From Chitinophagaceae bacterium (GTDB taxonomy: Bacteria > Bacteroidota > Bacteroidia > Chitinophagales > Chitinophagaceae), in the NCBI GenBank assembly GCA_003526435.1, contig DPWF01000357.1, positions 1-6,721 on the forward strand: a stretch of DNA of 6,721 nt. The letters are read 5' to 3'. The notes below the pieces were generated by a model that saw nothing but the letters and a program-made list of their open reading frames with translations, was not told where the DNA came from and ran no database searches. Both the position numbers and the translations under genes were made by a program. Below are positions 1 to 5,336 of this stretch, one piece after another (the first letter of the stretch is position 1; every line of letters starts with the position of its first letter).

Positions 1-589
1 TTCGGTAGAAGCCCTGAGCGACTCTTTACAGAAACTGTCAACAGAAGAGATTGCTGTAAGAGTGGTACACAAAGGTGTGGGTCAGATATCTGAAAGTGAT
101 GTATTGCTGGCCACTGCATCAGATGCCATCATCATTGGCTTTAATGTGCGCCCGTCTATGCAGGCCAACAGGTTGTCTGAAACAGAAGGAGTGGAAATCA
201 AACTTTACTCCATCATCTACACAGCCATCGATGAAATCAAGAGCGCGATGGAGGGGATGCTGGAACCGAAAATACAGGAGAAAATTACGGCCAACGTGGA
301 AGTACGTGAAGTGTACAAGTTCGATAAAGCCACTGTTGCCGGATGTTTTGTTCTGGAAGGTAAAATCAGCCGAAACAGTAAGATCCGGATCATCCGCGAT
401 GGTATCGTTGAATATCCTAAGGGTGAAGGACAGGCCGCAGAACTGGGCAGCCTGAAACGTTTCAAAGACGATGTAAAAGATGTTGCTTCGAATATGGAAT
501 GTGGTCTTACCATCAAAAACTTCAACGACCTGAAAGTAGGAGATATCGTGGAAGCGTTTGAGGAAGAGGAAGTGAAGAGAACTTTGTAA
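1..589 (+). CDS. infB: Translation initiation factor IF-2, C-terminal part (5' truncated)
   Basis: This is the 3' end of infB; the reading frame begins at base 2 and gives 195 residues before TAA. IF-2 is the cytoplasmic GTPase that brings initiator fMet-tRNA to the 30S subunit and promotes subunit joining. The visible part starts in domain [12 protein letters not shown], then [27 protein letters not shown] at about residues 28-54, which is typical IF-2 sequence. A helical linker follows (about 68-95), then the C-terminal beta-barrel that binds fMet-tRNA (about 98-190, including [10 protein letters not shown] and [23 protein letters not shown]). The G domain lies upstream of the window. The ATG and GTG codons inside the fragment are not real starts, because conserved IF-2 sequence continues upstream to the window edge. 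The frame is intact to its normal end. Confidence 0.97.
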   Translation, partial: SVEALSDSLQKLSTEEIAVRVVHKGVGQISESDVLLATASDAIIIGFNVRPSMQANRLSETEGVEIKLYSIIYTAIDEIKSAMEGMLEPKIQEKITANVEVREVYKFDKATVAGCFVLEGKISRNSKIRIIRDGIVEYPKGEGQAAELGSLKRFKDDVKDVASNMECGLTIKNFNDLKVGDIVEAFEEEEVKRTL

Positions 590-638
590 AGCTGCAAGCT
601 ACAAGCTTCAAGCTGCAAGTTTCAGGTCACAGGCTTCA
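590..638 (+). repeat. Array of seven degenerate 7-base words after infB
   Basis: Starting on the base after the infB stop codon there are seven consecutive 7-base words: AGCTGCA (590), AGCTACA (597), AGCTTCA (604), AGCTGCA (611), AGTTTCA (618), GGTCACA (625) and GGCTTCA (632). The rough consensus is RGYTNCA. The same kind of word is present in inverted orientation at 653-680, read on the minus strand as AGCTACA, AGTTTCA, AGCTACA, GAACTCA. The spacing is strict while the words vary. No reading frame of interest covers it. Confidence 0.8.
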
Positions 639-684
639 AGGCGAATATCCCTTGAGTTCTGTAGCTTGAAACTTGTAGCTTTTT
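597..684 (+). terminator. Long hairpin with T-run after infB, possible terminator
   Basis: Arms 597-617 and 660-680 are inverted copies matching at 19 of 21 positions. A shorter nested stem lies in the loop (TCAAGG 636-641 with CCTTGA 650-655). The right arm runs straight into five T residues (680-684). A stem followed by a U tract would suit termination of the infB transcript, but the 42-base loop is long and the arms are made of 7-base words, so termination may be secondary to the repeat. Confidence 0.5.
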
Positions 685-700
685 GTTAAAACCAACCCCC

Positions 701-734
701 AATCAGGGAAACAAGCCCCGATTAACTAAATTTG
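701..734 (+). promoter_or_regulatory. Possible leader hairpin and -7 element upstream of the SurA-like gene
   Basis: TAAATTTG at 727-734 matches the Bacteroidota -7 consensus TAnnTTTG and lies 17 bases before the SurA-like start. No TTTG stands at the usual upstream distance, so the promoter is weak on sequence grounds. Just upstream, AATCAGGG (701-708) can pair with CCCCGATT (716-723) with one mismatch and a 7-base loop; its role, if any, is unknown. Confidence 0.3.
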
Positions 735-751
735 ATGTTCATAGAATCAAT

Positions 752-2143
752 ATGAAAAAGGTATTTCTGATAGTTGTTTTGCTGTGTACCGGAATGGTAT
801 CGGTGATGGCACAGACCAAAAAAGTGGTGGCCGACAAAATTGTAGGCCAGGTAGGTGACCGGATCATTCTTCGTTCCGATATATTGAACGCCATATCCGA
901 CATGAAGCGCCAGTACCAGGGCCAGGAAAATGTAATCATCCCAACCGAGTGTCAGGTGCTGGAAGGACAACTGATTCAGAAAGCGTTGGTATTACAGGCA
1001 GAAAAAGATTCGCTGAGTGTAACCGAAGAAGAAATTGATGCCACCATCGATAACCGTATCCGTGCAGCCATTCAGCAATATGGTTCAAAAGATGTGCTGG
1101 AAGAAATTGCAGGTAAAACCATTTATCAGCTCAAAGAAGATTTCAGGATCACATTCCGTGAACAGAAGCTGGCAGAACAAATGCAAAGCAAAATCATTGA
1201 AACAGTAAAGATCACACCAACAGAAGTAAAAGCATTCTACAACAAAATACCCAAAGACAGTTTACCCTTTTATGAGAGCGAAGTGGAGCTGAGCCAGATC
1301 GTCATCATACCCAAAGCCAATCGCGACGTAGAAGAATATGTATCAAAACAGATGTATGATTACAAGCGCCAGATTGAAAGCGGTGCGCAGAAATTTGAAG
1401 CGCTGGTGAAATTGTATTCAGAAGATCCGGGTAGTAAAGATGCCGGTGGACAGTACAACCTGAACAGGAACGACCGTAACTGGGATCCTGCTTTTCTCTC
1501 CGCCTCATTCCGTTTAAAAGAAAACCAGGTATCGCAGGTGATCAAGTCAAAATTTGGATTGCATATTATACAGTTGATGTCGCGCTCGGGCGATGAAGCA
1601 GTGGTACGTCATATATTGCGCATACCGCCGGTAACCGAAGACGAGATCAAAGAAGCCGTTACCAAACTCGATTCGGTGCGTAAGCAGTTAAAAGCAGGAA
1701 CCATTAGTTTTGGTGAAGCCGTAAGCAAGTTCAGCGAAGATGAAAACAGTAAGTTCAATGCAGGTGCCATTACTTCCGGTCAGGATGGTAATATTTTCCT
1801 GAGTATTGATATGCTGGATAAGGATATGGTAGTGGCACTGAAAGATTTGAAGCCGGGTGAGTTCTCTGCACCGCAGGTATATACCGATGAGCGTAATCGC
1901 AAAGCTGTTCGCCTGATTTACCTGAAACGCAGAACAGAACCACATCGCGAAAACCTGATGGATGACTATAACCGTATTGCACAACGTGCCATGGAATTCA
2001 AAAAGAATGAAGCGCTGGAAAAATGGTTCAAAGAGCATATACCCACCTATTTTGTATCTATTGATAAAGATTTTACCGGTTGTGAAAGCATAAAAGACTG
2101 GAAAGCCGCGGCCGACAAAGCAGATAAAGCCAGAAAAAACTAG
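752..2143 (+). CDS. SurA-like periplasmic peptidyl-prolyl cis-trans isomerase (parvulin type)
   Basis: This 463-residue secreted foldase resembles SurA, which chaperones outer-membrane proteins in the periplasm. Residues 1-20 form a signal peptide (MKK, a hydrophobic core, then VMA|Q, a junction common in Bacteroidota). A SurA N-terminal chaperone domain covers about 25-170, beginning ADKIVGQVGDRIILRSDI. Two parvulin (PPIC) domains follow: about 177-276, with YSEDPGSKDAGGQY and FGLHIIQLMSR, and about 284-392, starting VRHILRIPP. The second is more divergent, so it may have lost catalysis; that is inference. A charged tail rich in K, A and D ends the protein. The frame stays open upstream to a TTG at 683, but the ATG at 752 is preferred because it puts the signal peptide exactly at the N-terminus. 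No Shine-Dalgarno is seen. The family is certain; orthology to E. coli SurA is not proven. Confidence 0.93.
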   Translation: MKKVFLIVVLLCTGMVSVMAQTKKVVADKIVGQVGDRIILRSDILNAISDMKRQYQGQENVIIPTECQVLEGQLIQKALVLQAEKDSLSVTEEEIDATIDNRIRAAIQQYGSKDVLEEIAGKTIYQLKEDFRITFREQKLAEQMQSKIIETVKITPTEVKAFYNKIPKDSLPFYESEVELSQIVIIPKANRDVEEYVSKQMYDYKRQIESGAQKFEALVKLYSEDPGSKDAGGQYNLNRNDRNWDPAFLSASFRLKENQVSQVIKSKFGLHIIQLMSRSGDEAVVRHILRIPPVTEDEIKEAVTKLDSVRKQLKAGTISFGEAVSKFSEDENSKFNAGAITSGQDGNIFLSIDMLDKDMVVALKDLKPGEFSAPQVYTDERNRKAVRLIYLKRRTEPHRENLMDDYNRIAQRAMEFKKNEALEKWFKEHIPTYFVSIDKDFTGCESIKDWKAAADKADKARKN

Positions 2144-2171
2144 GGTGATAAGTAATAAGAAACAGAGAAAT

Positions 2172-2199
2172 GTTCAATAATGGATATTGAATGTTGAAG
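2172..2199 (+). repeat. Array of four 7-base words after the SurA-like gene
   Basis: GTTCAAT (2172), AATGGAT (2179), ATTGAAT (2186) and GTTGAAG (2193) follow one another with 7-base spacing. TTCAATA (2173-2179) and TATTGAA (2185-2191) form a perfect small inverted repeat across a 5-base gap. It is shorter and more degenerate than the other arrays in this window, and alone could be chance. Confidence 0.45.
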
Positions 2200-2266
2200 T
2201 TGGAGAAATTCGTAGAAGGAACTATGGTTTGTTAATACCCTTTTCAGGAAAAACATACAATCCCAG

Positions 2267-2286
2267 CGCCGGACTTCAGTCTGGCG
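2267..2286. repeat. Small GC-rich hairpin
   Basis: CGCCGGACT (2267-2275) pairs with AGTCTGGCG (2278-2286) across a nominal 2-base loop, with one G-T wobble; in practice the innermost pair or two would open. It lies just 5' of the intrinsic terminator in otherwise A/T-rich spacer. It may be a dispersed repeat or part of a bipartite 3' structure for the SurA mRNA; the sequence does not decide. Confidence 0.45.
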
Positions 2287-2293
2287 AGAAAAT

Positions 2294-2332
2294 AAAAAGA
2301 ATGCTGACCGAAACCGGTCAGCATTCTTTTTT
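2294..2332 (+). terminator. Strong intrinsic terminator upstream of the marR cluster
   Basis: A perfect 17-bp stem (2294-2310 with 2315-2331) has a 4-base loop (AAAC). The core AGAATGCTGACCG is flanked by an A-run on the left and a T-run on the right. The A-run/T-run symmetry means it could stop transcription from either direction. It ends the unit containing the SurA-like gene and insulates the marR promoter. Confidence 0.92.
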
Positions 2333-2337
2333 ATAGG

Positions 2338-2347
2338 TACATGTATT
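2338..2347. promoter_or_regulatory. Possible half-site of the MarR operator
   Basis: TACATGTATT is identical to the right arm of the palindrome at 2934-2943, and the base before it (G, 2337) also matches. The left half is not conserved. It begins 84 bp upstream of the operator at 2422, close to eight helical turns, so cooperative or looped binding is conceivable but speculative. Confidence 0.4.
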
Positions 2348-2412
2348 TTGTAATAGACTCATGTTTTTATAAATATTTGAATATCAATAAATTAGAAAGG
2401 GCATAAAATAAT

Positions 2413-2445
2413 TTTGGAAATTACATGTATATACACCTATATTTG
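2413..2445 (+). promoter_or_regulatory. marR promoter, Bacteroidota type
   Basis: TTTG at 2413-2416 and TATATTTG at 2438-2445 match the -33 and -7 elements (TTTG and TAnnTTTG) used by the Bacteroidota major sigma factor, with a 21-base spacer within the usual range. Transcription should start only a few bases after 2445, which places the start almost on the GTG at 2450. Confidence 0.7.
2422..2440. promoter_or_regulatory. Degenerate MarR operator within the marR promoter
   Basis: This 19-base stretch matches the core of the palindrome at 2924-2942 at 16 of 19 positions: the left arm TACATGTA is intact and the right arm is decayed. It lies between the -33 and -7 elements and overlaps the first bases of the -7, so a bound protein would block RNA polymerase. 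Autorepression by the adjacent MarR protein is inferred. Confidence 0.6.
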
Positions 2446-2449
2446 CATT

Positions 2450-2908
2450 GTGAAACTGGAACAAGCCATACAAAGTACAAAATTCAAAAGCGAAGTGCAG
2501 AAGGCCGGATTGAATATACTGTACACAGCCTGGTGGCTGAAGACAGTAATGAGCAGGGAATTGAAAGAGTTTGGATTAACACATGAGCAGTACAATGTGC
2601 TACGCATATTAAAAGGGAAACATCCTGAACTGATGTGTGTAAAAGACATAGCCTGCCGGATGATTGAAAAAAACTCGAATGTGCCCAGGATCATTGACAG
2701 ACTGGAGATCAAAAAACTGGTAAAACGCGCCACATCTGAAGCCGATAAACGCGAAACAGTTATTTCACTTACACAAAGTGGTATTGCGGTACTGGAAGCC
2801 AGTACAAAATCGCTCAATGCCATTTACGATGAAATTATGACGATCAGCGAAGAAGATGCCTCCAGCATCAATGAATTGCTTGAAAAAGTAAGAGAAAAAG
2901 AAAACTGA
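2450..2908 (+). CDS. MarR-family winged-helix transcriptional regulator
   Basis: This 152-residue protein has the usual MarR length. MarR proteins are cytoplasmic dimers that bind palindromes and release DNA when a ligand or oxidant acts on them. The N-terminal dimerisation helices span about 1-40. The winged helix-turn-helix covers about 43-115: LTHEQYNVLRIL, then VKDIACRMIEKNSNVPRIIDRLE carrying the recognition helix, then the wing with the D-x-R signature at D99 and R101 and LTQSG. A C-terminal dimerisation helix ends it. The GTG start is chosen because the frame upstream runs through the promoter; a TTG at 2414 would lie in the -33 element. Cys63 and Cys69 flank the start of the helix-turn-helix and could sense thiol-reactive compounds, though neither is at the classical OhrR position near the N-terminus. 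It is first in a co-directional cluster with detoxification-type enzymes and has operator-like palindromes on both sides. Confidence 0.92.
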   Translation: MKLEQAIQSTKFKSEVQKAGLNILYTAWWLKTVMSRELKEFGLTHEQYNVLRILKGKHPELMCVKDIACRMIEKNSNVPRIIDRLEIKKLVKRATSEADKRETVISLTQSGIAVLEASTKSLNAIYDEIMTISEEDASSINELLEKVREKEN

Positions 2909-2921
2909 TTTTTTTTAAACC

Positions 2922-2951
2922 AATACATGTATGTACATGTATTATAAATTG
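2922..2951 (+). promoter_or_regulatory. Perfect 10-2-10 palindrome, probable MarR operator, with a near -7 element
   Basis: AATACATGTA (2922-2931) and TACATGTATT (2934-2943) are perfect inverted arms around a TG centre. Size and symmetry suit a MarR dimer. TAAATTG (2945-2951) directly after it is one T short of TAnnTTTG and could be the -7 of an internal promoter for the pirin genes; no clear TTTG lies upstream. The palindrome ends 16 bases before the first pirin ATG. Confidence 0.72.
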
Positions 2952-2959
2952 AAAAACAT

Positions 2960-3679
2960 ATGAAAACCATATTACATAAAGCAGCCACCAGAGGTCATGC
3001 CAACCACGGCTGGCTCAACAGCTATCATACATTCAGTTTTGGTCATTATTACCATCCCGATCGTGTTCATTTTGGCGCATTGCGTGTATTGAATGATGAC
3101 ACAGTAAAAGGCGGCATGGGGTTTTCGAAACACCCGCACGACAATATGGAGATAGTTTCCATTCCATTGTCTGGCGATTTACATCATAAAGACAGCACCG
3201 GAAGAGATGAAATTATCCGTGAGCACGATGTACAGATTATGAGTGCCGGTAGTGGTATTGCGCACAGCGAAACCAACGCCAACAATGATAAAGAAGTAAA
3301 ATTTTTACAGATATGGGTATTCCCCAAAGAACAGAATATTGAACCACGCTACCAGCAGAAATCATTCAAACCAGAGAATCGTTTGAACCAGGTACTTACG
3401 GTAGTGGCACCCGATGATGACAATGCTGTATGGATTAACCAGGACGCCTGGTTCTCACTCGCAAATCTTGAAGCAGGTATTGAAAAAACATACGAAGTAA
3501 AAAGAAAAGAAAATGGTGTATATGTTTTTGTCATCAGCGGTAAAGTAACCATTAACGGACAGGAACTGGATACAAGAGACGGTTTGGGAATTACCGAAAC
3601 AGACAAACTGGATATAAAAGCCGATACCGCAGCAGAAATATTATTGATAGATGTTCCGATGAAAATACAGGAGGCATAA
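2960..3679 (+). CDS. Pirin-family bicupin protein, YhhW (quercetin 2,3-dioxygenase)-like
   Basis: The product is 239 residues, the length of the short YhhW-type pirins. YhhW has quercetin 2,3-dioxygenase activity in vitro, and the family fold is two cupin barrels with metal bound in the N-terminal one. The metal ligands are all visible: His58 and His60 in KHPHDNMEIV, and His102 and Glu104 in GSGIAHSE. The N-terminal segment RGHANHGWLNSYHTFSFGHYY (11-31) is a family hallmark. The C-terminal cupin (about 140-239) is less conserved, with VYVFVISGKVTINGQ as its clearest strand pair. No signal peptide is present, so it is cytoplasmic. The ATG has no Shine-Dalgarno and lies just after the palindrome. 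The stop is one base from the next ATG, so the two pirins are surely co-transcribed. The natural substrate is unknown; pirins also act as redox-sensing partners in other organisms. Confidence 0.94.
   Translation: MKTILHKAATRGHANHGWLNSYHTFSFGHYYHPDRVHFGALRVLNDDTVKGGMGFSKHPHDNMEIVSIPLSGDLHHKDSTGRDEIIREHDVQIMSAGSGIAHSETNANNDKEVKFLQIWVFPKEQNIEPRYQQKSFKPENRLNQVLTVVAPDDDNAVWINQDAWFSLANLEAGIEKTYEVKRKENGVYVFVISGKVTINGQELDTRDGLGITETDKLDIKADTAAEILLIDVPMKIQEA
3669..3674 (+). promoter_or_regulatory. Shine-Dalgarno AGGAGG for the second pirin
   Basis: AGGAGG ends 6 bases before the ATG at 3681 and lies inside the last codons of the first pirin. No other start in this window has a comparable site, and Bacteroidota rarely rely on them. 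It supports the chosen start and suggests translational coupling of the pirin pair. Confidence 0.7.
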
Positions 3680-3680
3680 C

Positions 3681-4553
3681 ATGAAAACGAACAGAACAAT
3701 AAAAAGCATATTATACGCAACAGCAATGGATATGGGAGGAATGCCCATCAGGCAACCATTTCCATCTCAAAAAGCAGAAAGAATAGACCCCTTTCTCCTG
3801 TTGCACCACGCCGATATTAAAGTACCCACACATATTGATGTAAAACATGCAGGCGTGGGTCCGCATCCGCACAGAGGCTTTTCTCCAGTGAGTTTTATTT
3901 TCAAAGGAGGTGTACATCACCGCGACAGCAGGGGAAATGATAATGTGGTGTATGCAGGTGGCACACAATGGATGAATGCAGGTATGGGTGTTATTCACAG
4001 CGAAAGACCTCCCGCAGATATCCATGAAATAGGCGGCCGTCAGGAACTTATTCAGTTATGGGTAAACACACCGGCTAAATATAAAATGGATCAGCCTTCT
4101 TACCAGCCACTTACTGCAGAAAACACATCTGTGGTAAAAAGCGCAGACGGTCTGGTACAGGTAAATATTGTTGCCGGTGAATTGAATGCGGTGAAAGGTC
4201 CGATCAATACCTTATCAGCAGTTAACACATTCACGGCCACATTTAGCAAAGGAGGAAAATTCTTTTTTGAAATACCCGCCACCCACAATGCATTTATATA
4301 TGTGTTGGAAGGAAAGCTGACTGTAACCGGTGATGGAGAAGTAGAAGGAAAATATGTAGCCGTATTCAACAACGATGGTACAGGTTTTGAAGTAGAGGCA
4401 TTAGAAGATAGTATTGTATTCATTGGAACAGGAGAACCCCTCAATGAACCCGTAGCCTCACATGGTCCATTTGTAATGAACAACCAGACCGAACTGATGG
4501 AAGCCTTCCGCGACTATCAGTTAGGAAAGATGGGGGTGTTGATAGAGGAATAG
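3681..4553 (+). CDS. Pirin-family bicupin protein, classical type
   Basis: The product is 290 residues, the usual size of full-length pirins. The N-terminal cupin keeps the whole metal site: His62 and His64 in GPHPHRGFSPV, and His106 and Glu108 in GMGVIHSE. The start of the domain reads RIDPFLLLHHAD (34-45). The Pirin_C domain occupies about 175-285 and ends in the conserved stretch GEPLNEPVASHGPFVMN from residue 251, followed by DYQLGKMG. Members are Fe(II)-dependent cupins linked to flavonoid dioxygenation or redox-dependent regulation; which applies here cannot be told. The gene starts one base after the previous stop. The two pirins differ in length and in their C-terminal halves, so they look like old paralogues of different subfamilies, not a recent duplication. 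No signal peptide is seen. Confidence 0.95.
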   Translation: MKTNRTIKSILYATAMDMGGMPIRQPFPSQKAERIDPFLLLHHADIKVPTHIDVKHAGVGPHPHRGFSPVSFIFKGGVHHRDSRGNDNVVYAGGTQWMNAGMGVIHSERPPADIHEIGGRQELIQLWVNTPAKYKMDQPSYQPLTAENTSVVKSADGLVQVNIVAGELNAVKGPINTLSAVNTFTATFSKGGKFFFEIPATHNAFIYVLEGKLTVTGDGEVEGKYVAVFNNDGTGFEVEALEDSIVFIGTGEPLNEPVASHGPFVMNNQTELMEAFRDYQLGKMGVLIEE

Positions 4554-4607
4554 TGAGGAGTGAGTAGTCAGTAAGGCTTTACACTCACTATTCACTACTG
4601 ACTACTC
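4553..4607 (+). repeat. 7-base word array with two competing hairpins after the second pirin
   Basis: Words begin within the stop codon: GTGAGGA (4553), GTGAGTA (4560), GTCAGTA (4567). The minus strand of 4582-4602 reads GTCAGTA, GTGAATA, GTGAGTG with the same spacing. Stem A pairs 4551-4565 with 4583-4597 (13 of 15). Stem B pairs 4562-4573 with 4596-4607 (12 of 12). Their order is A, B, A', B' with small overlaps, so they exclude each other or form a pseudoknot. An A-run (4608-4616) follows, so this is not a + strand terminator. Confidence 0.75.
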
Positions 4608-4654
4608 AAAAAAAAAGTATAAACAATCAAATAAAAAATAAAAACTCAAACACA

Positions 4655-5182
4655 ATGGCAACTTACAAAATCGACGCAGCACACAGCGAAATTACCTTTA
4701 AGGTAAAACACCTGATGATTACCAACGTAACAGGCAGCTTTACACAATTTGATGCAACCATGGAAAGCGAAGCCGCTGATTTCAGCGATGCAAAAATTTC
4801 TTTTGAAGCAGATGTAAACAGTGTAAACACCAACAACGAACAGCGTGATGGTCACCTGAAAAGTGATGATTTCTTTGCTGCAGAAAAATTCCCTAAACTT
4901 ACATTCGTATCAAAGAGCTTTACCAAAAAATCGGATGATGAATACACCCTCACCGGCGATTTAACCATTCGTGATGTAACCAAAACAGTAGACCTGACAG
5001 TAGAATTCGGTGGTAATATGGTTGACCCATGGGGACAGGCAAAAGCCGGTTTCGAAATCAATGGGAAAATCAACCGTAAAGAATTTGGTCTCGGCTGGGG
5101 AGCTGTAACAGAAGCAGGTGGTGTAGTGGTAAGTGATGAAGTGAAACTGCATTTAGCGGTTCAGATGATTAAGCAAGCTTAA
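4655..5182 (+). CDS. YceI-family lipocalin-like protein, cytoplasmic form
   Basis: This 175-residue protein belongs to the YceI family, beta-barrels that bind polyisoprenoid or other amphiphilic molecules in a hydrophobic tunnel. Family landmarks are all present: the opening YKIDAAHSEITFKVKHLMITNVTGSF (4-29), NEQRDGHLKSDDFFAAEKFPKLTF (61-84), GDLTIRDVTKTV (101-112) and FGLGWG (144-149). E. coli YceI is periplasmic, but this protein begins MATYKID with no signal peptide, so it should act in the cytoplasm. It follows the second pirin after a spacer with a repeat hairpin and an A-rich leader without a recognisable promoter or Shine-Dalgarno, which suggests co-transcription. YceI genes have been seen near pirin and OsmC genes in related bacteria, as far as I recall. 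The true ligand is unknown; an isoprenoid quinone would fit the neighbours but is only a guess. Confidence 0.94.
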   Translation: MATYKIDAAHSEITFKVKHLMITNVTGSFTQFDATMESEAADFSDAKISFEADVNSVNTNNEQRDGHLKSDDFFAAEKFPKLTFVSKSFTKKSDDEYTLTGDLTIRDVTKTVDLTVEFGGNMVDPWGQAKAGFEINGKINRKEFGLGWGAVTEAGGVVVSDEVKLHLAVQMIKQA

Positions 5183-5185
5183 TTC

Positions 5186-5321
5186 GTGAATGGTGAATGG
5201 TCAATGGTGAATAGGAGAGCTATTGTTGGTTACTGACCAAGAATAGCTTTGCAGCAATACATTGAAAAATAGTAAGTCTGAACATACATCATTCATTCAC
5301 GATTCACCATTGACCATTCAC
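5186..5321 (+). repeat. Inverted pair of 7-base word arrays between the YceI and OsmC genes
   Basis: On the + strand, GTGAATG (5186), GTGAATG (5193), GTCAATG (5200) and GTGAATA (5207) run in strict 7-base steps, starting 4 bases after the stop. The minus strand of 5294-5321 reads GTGAATG, GTCAATG, GTGAATC, GTGAATG. The overlap makes a perfect 21-bp inverted repeat (5192-5212 with 5302-5322) enclosing 89 bases. The words resemble those after the second pirin (GTSARTR). Confidence 0.85.
5218..5248. other. Hairpin nested in the loop of the inverted word arrays
   Basis: AGCTATTGTTGGT (5218-5230) pairs with ACCAAGAATAGCT (5236-5248), 12 of 13 positions, with the 5-base loop TACTG. Only three T residues follow, so it would be a poor terminator. 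It may be the core of the element bounded by the 21-bp arms, or an mRNA stability or processing structure. Confidence 0.6.
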
Positions 5322-5336
5322 CCAAAATCAATCAGT

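Larger units (their letters stand above)
2144..2449. other. 306-base spacer between the SurA-like gene and marR
   Basis: No convincing gene lies here. In order it holds a four-word 7-base array (2172-2199), a small GC-rich hairpin (2267-2286), a strong intrinsic terminator (2294-2332), an operator half-site (2338-2347), an A/T-rich stretch (about 2348-2411) and the marR promoter with its operator (2413-2445). It separates the SurA transcription unit from the cluster downstream. Confidence 0.75.

Noticed and set aside
701..723. Riboswitch in the leader of the SurA-like gene
   Set aside because: There is only one 8-bp hairpin with a mismatch and no match to a riboswitch class that I recognise; the leader is too short for an aptamer plus expression platform.
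1688..2038. 116-codon minus-strand open frame inside the SurA-like gene
   Set aside because: It is fully covered by a well-supported gene on the + strand and its translation is low-quality, Cys- and Phe-rich shadow sequence.
2348..2411. A second promoter or small gene in the A/T-rich stretch before marR
   Set aside because: No TAnnTTTG with a proper upstream TTTG and no open frame of useful length; the ATATT/AATAT pairing around 2375 is expected from base composition.
2909..2916. Run of eight T residues right after the marR stop codon as a terminator
   Set aside because: No GC-containing stem precedes it; the only pairing partner is the A-rich end of marR. Transcription probably continues or restarts at the palindrome-associated promoter.
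5186..5322. Insertion sequence or MITE between the YceI and OsmC genes
   Set aside because: No transposase and no flanking target duplication is visible, and the arms are word arrays rather than typical terminal inverted repeats. Kept as a finding, not annotated as a mobile element.
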